This document shows positions 60,653 to 64,000 of a stretch of DNA of 64,000 nt, piece after piece. The DNA is taken from positions 1,302,001-1,366,000 of the forward strand of contig WHUZ01000008.1 of assembly GCA_015179045.1 (NCBI GenBank), written 5' to 3'. The notes beneath the pieces were generated by a model. It worked only from the letters and a program-made list of their open reading frames with translations. It was not told the DNA's origin and did not search any database. The stretch comes from Kalaharituber pfeilii (Eukaryota > Ascomycota > Pezizomycetes > Pezizales > Pezizaceae). Position 1 is the first letter of the stretch. Each line of letters opens with the position of its first letter. Position numbers and translations under genes: made by a program.

Positions 60653-62598
60653 ATGGAACCTGCAAATGGAGACATTAAGCCTTTAGACCAGCGGAAGTAC
60701 GATATAATCCTGATAGGAGCAACAGGGTGCGTATCCCTCCGGTTTGTTTTCCTCTTTTAATATGTTCGATAGTAGCCGTAGAAATATCGGTGCCAAATGG
60801 GCATAGGTTCAACTTTTTCTTATTCTTTTTCATGGGTATGGATTTACTCGTTACTTACTGGTGGCCAACGGATGCAGTGTCACTGGAGGTCTGATATCGA
60901 AGTACCTTTCTGCGAATGCACCGAGTATCAAGTGGGCAATAGCAGGGCGCTCGAAGGGGAAATTGGATAACGTGGTCAATTCGCTGGGTTCTAATAAGCC
61001 AGATGTATTGGTCATTGATGTGCTCAGCGTTGAGGAAAAGGAGTTGAAGAGTATCCTGGAAGATACGAGATTGGTTATTGATGTTGTAGGGCCCTACAGC
61101 TATTATGGGGAGAGGGTATTGAAACCCTGCATTCAGGCGGGTACAGCGTGGATAGATTTGAACGGCGAGGTGCCGTGGTATGCCCCAATTACAATTATCC
61201 TCAAGCATCTTTGGTGGCTTGTTTGAGGCTGACGCAATCGGGCACTCTATTAGGGCAAAAGATATGATGGACAAGTATCAATCCGTGGCAGAAAGAACTG
61301 GGGCTGTGGTATGCCCTATAGAGAGAACTAGACCACGATTATGAGATTAACTATGCTTTCAGATTGTGCCATGCTGTGGGTACGACTGTATACCCTCTGA
61401 CATCGGTGTATTCATCCTGTCTCGATTTGCCGGAAAACCTCTGGGTATGGTTGATGCTGTCGTTGAACAAGCTGTGTAAGCTTCATTGTACAATTACCAT
61501 CACAGTAGTCTCACTAACTTCTTTGTAGTGGTAGTCCATCCTTTGGCACTCTCCAGTCCTTCCTAGCCCCCTACTACACCTACCCTTCATCCTCAATCCT
61601 CCCTCCCAAAGGGTACATCCGTGACCCATACTTCCTCTACCCCCACCGTGACGGCAGCACCGGAGTTCTGCAGACCCTCCCTCTCCAATCGGCGGGCACC
61701 ACCGTCAAGCGCGCAAGCTCCAATCTTGTAGATTCCAGCGCACTGAAGCACTCGATTTCCGAGACTACGAAAAAGTCCTCATCGTCAGGCGGGTACCTGA
61801 TAACATCTAGCCCTATGGAGGCTATCAATAGGCCAGTGGTAATGAGGACATTTGGCCTACGATCGTCAGTAGATATGAATGGAGCGAGGACGCATGATAG
61901 TTATGGAAGCAGCTTTAATTATAGGGAATGGGTATTGCTGCCACCGAGCCTTTTTATGAATTTGATTAAAATGCCCGTGGCATATTTCATGGGGGTGCTG
62001 ATGCCATTTCTGGTCTCGTTCTCGGTGGTCAGGGGGGTTTTGAAGCTCTTCTTTGATAAATATTTTGGCCCGGGGTATGGGCCGACGCCAGAACTCCAGG
62101 AGAAAGGCGGGTTTAGGTGGAAGTTCATTGCAGAGGTACTGGGTCATCAGCCGTCGAATGAGCGGGCAGTTGTGAAGGTCGAGGGTTTAAAGGACCCGGG
62201 GTATGGGTGGACAAGTGCGATTTTGTCAGAGACGGCGTTGTATATTGTCAGTAGGTTAAGGGATAATGATGGGACTGTGCCATCGAAAGCAGAGGGAGAA
62301 TATTGCGGAGAAACGGCTGCGGAAGTGAAGAAGTTGGTGGATGAGGGCATAGCTGCTAATGATGATATTGTATTTAGGGAAGGTGGGAGTAGGAATAGAA
62401 AGGGCGGATTTTGGACGACGGTATGTACTAGCCGGTTACCCTCATATCGTATTGGTCGTGATACTGATGAAGGGATTTCAGGCAAGCTTGGGAATGGGCC
62501 TAGTGCAGAGACTGCTCACGTCAGGGCATCTAGATGTGGAGGCTAAATGGGAAATTGATAGTGATTTGGTTGTACCGACTTCGAAGAAGACGAATTGA
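60653..62598 (+). CDS. saccharopine dehydrogenase-like / trans-acting enoyl reductase family oxidoreductase
   Basis: Six exons: 60653-60726, 60878-61177, 61254-61308, 61363-61475, 61529-62420 and 62482-62598, 516 residues. The N-terminus has a Rossmann nucleotide-binding motif split by intron 1 (IILIGATG|VTGGLISKYLS), then WAIAGRSKGKLD, VIDVVGPYSYYGERVLKPCI and YGYDCIPSDIG-like VPCCGYDCIPSDIGVF, all hallmarks of this family. A hydrophobic segment (about residues 325-350) would tie it to a membrane, as in fungal lipid-associated members. The C-terminus ends AKWEIDSDLVVPTSKKTN. It is longer than the usual about 415 residues, owing to a Ser/Lys-rich insert (about 235-265) and the N-terminal extension. 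The substrate is unknown; true lysine biosynthesis is not implied. Introns join in phase with GTGCGT, GTATGC, GTATGC, GTAAGC and GTATGT donors. The pogo element ends 345 bp before the start. Confidence 0.92.
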
Positions 62599-62656
62599 TA
62601 TAGCTTGTTTACTAATATGAGCAGCATTTTTGGATAACTTGATATTGGATCACGTG

Positions 62657-62707
62657 TTTTTTTTTTTTTTTTTTTTTTTTTTTTTGTTGTTGTTGTTGTT
62701 GTTGTTG
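62657..62707. repeat. T homopolymer followed by (GTT)n
   Basis: A run of 29 T is followed by about seven GTT units, directly after the oxidoreductase gene. Confidence 0.95.
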
Positions 62708-63799
62708 CAAGGTCATACGGATGCTTAGACTTTGTGAGTTTCATTTGTTTTGCCCTGTTTTGCCCTAGAGCTCTCTTCTAACACTGGGGACGAGGCCAAA
62801 GACTGGGAATGAGAACATCGCTTTGAGAAAATTTCGGTCATGTCACATCAGAATATCCCCTCATTTCTGTTTTTCTTGGGAGAGGGTGTGTTCGCACTCA
62901 ATACAACAGTCCCGTTCTCAGTCCTTTCTTTAGTGCGATTAACCATCGTACTACTCCAACTGCCCCACCACATTCCTCCCCAGATCTACATTCCTCCCCC
63001 ACTCTCTTTATGACACATACATAGAGAGCCCCTAGCTAAGTACTTCCTGGACAGGATACACTCTCCCTTTGCATCAACCTCGTGAATCGTCCTCCAGGCT
63101 CTGAGATTCTTACCAATAAAGCACGTCATGCAGCACTTACGTAGGCACCTTAGTCCATACAATACTTCATACTTCCTTCCATGCAGCAATCCATAGGCTT
63201 CTTTTGCATGCTTCAGTACTCTAAGATTACGTATCAAGCAGTAGATATACCCAATAGTCCCGATAAACGTACATCCGCGCGGACGGCGGCGGCAGTTACA
63301 TAGTACAGTAGTACTCCGATATTGTATTGCATTCTTTATCTGGGGTAGTTGTATAGTTAGGCAACTACCGCCGCGCTTCCCGCCCCCGGTGCCGTGCTTC
63401 CTCCCTCCATCCTTGAGGTGTGATAAAGTTCATTCCCTATGAACTATAGTACTACTCTTGTTCACATGCCACAGACAGGGGGTGGGCCCTCTCCGTGAGT
63501 GATCCTAATTACTTGCATCTGCTAGGACAAAAGCTTTCACATGCAAGACATGTACTGTATGATTCTTTGGGTCCTTGTCCTCTACTTAACACCAGTAATA
63601 CTTTTAAATACATCCTGCTCGAGTGACAACAAAAACAGGCGTGGAAAGATGAGGTGGACGGTGCACACTTTGGTACGTACTTTATTACATGTGTATTGTA
63701 GGGGTATCATGATCATGGGGGATGACTCCGGCCCCGACAAGCATATTAAGGCGTTCAATGGTTCTTGTGCACGACCAGATGATTCTCGTGCCCAGAACC

Positions 63800-63845
63800 T
63801 TTTTTTTTTTTTTTTCTATCATTTTCATTTTCATTTTCATTTCAT
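63800..63845. repeat. T run followed by (TTTTCA)n
   Basis: About 16 T are followed by four TTTTCA-like units; non-coding. Confidence 0.9.
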
Positions 63846-64000
63846 CTCTTCTTTTTCATGTATATAATTTTTAATTTAACATCATTAATAAATAAATAAC
63901 CAAATTAAATTGGTTTTTTTTCCAAGCCATGTCAAGATATGAACTTGCAATGGCATGAAAGTCTAACCATATTCAGATGTGGCTGCCACTTTTCTATTCG

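Larger units (their letters stand above)
62599..64000. other. right-end intergenic region
   Basis: No supported gene was found. It contains a T29-(GTT) microsatellite at 62657-62707 and a T16-(TTTTCA) microsatellite at 63800-63845. Short open frames here have no family features. Confidence 0.55.

Noticed and set aside
1..64000. tRNA, rRNA and CRISPR search by eye
   Set aside because: No convincing tRNA A-box plus B-box pair was recognised. GGTTCGAGACT near 25404 and GGTTCAAATAT near 19279 deviate from the B-box. No regular spaced repeats or rRNA blocks were seen.

Overview
The window is nuclear DNA of a filamentous ascomycete (Pezizomycotina). The evidence is short GT-AG introns (mostly 45-75 nt, with RCTAAY-like branch points), a Num1/ApsA cortical dynein anchor, a RasB/Ras2-type GTPase with the fungal insert, fimbrin, a fungal NIPA-type transporter with a long disordered tail, a single-exon fungal SET protein and a Fot1/pogo transposon. 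Gene density is low (nine protein genes in 64 kb) and many inverted-repeat elements are present. This fits an early-diverging, gene-poor lineage such as Pezizomycetes better than a compact Aspergillus-like genome, but the placement is inference.

Layout: 0-3.3 kb holds transposon relics (a 0.8-kb inverted-repeat element and a 353-bp Tc1-type MITE). A secreted, cysteine-rich, GPI-anchored protein follows (3.3-4.3 kb). A GC-rich homopolymer block at 7.7-8.8 kb precedes the large ApsA/Num1 gene (9.1-13.6 kb). 13.6-23.5 kb has no supportable gene and carries a second MITE copy. The ras2-type gene is on the minus strand (23.5-24.3 kb) with a G-tract block upstream. 25-36.7 kb is a gene desert with two large palindromic elements and a Tc1 transposase fossil. 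The NIPA-like gene is on the minus strand (36.7-39.6 kb). From 42 kb on, all genes are on the plus strand: fimbrin, a CCCH zinc-finger protein, a small RING plus ankyrin protein, and a SET protein. A Ginger-like non-autonomous element, a broken Fot1/pogo element and a saccharopine-dehydrogenase-like oxidoreductase complete the row.

The genes do not form a biosynthetic cluster. Several concern polarised growth and the actin/microtubule cortex (ApsA, Ras2, fimbrin), but they are far apart, so a functional grouping would be speculation. The most notable coding observation is a run of eleven xQT motifs (six of them TQT) in the ApsA-like protein. These look like binding sites for the dynein light chain LC8. 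The most notable non-coding observations are the Ginger-like element, whose integrase has been replaced by a minisatellite, and the large palindromes in the gene desert. All exon joins below were derived by hand from reading frame, splice-site and family-conservation arguments, without transcript data.
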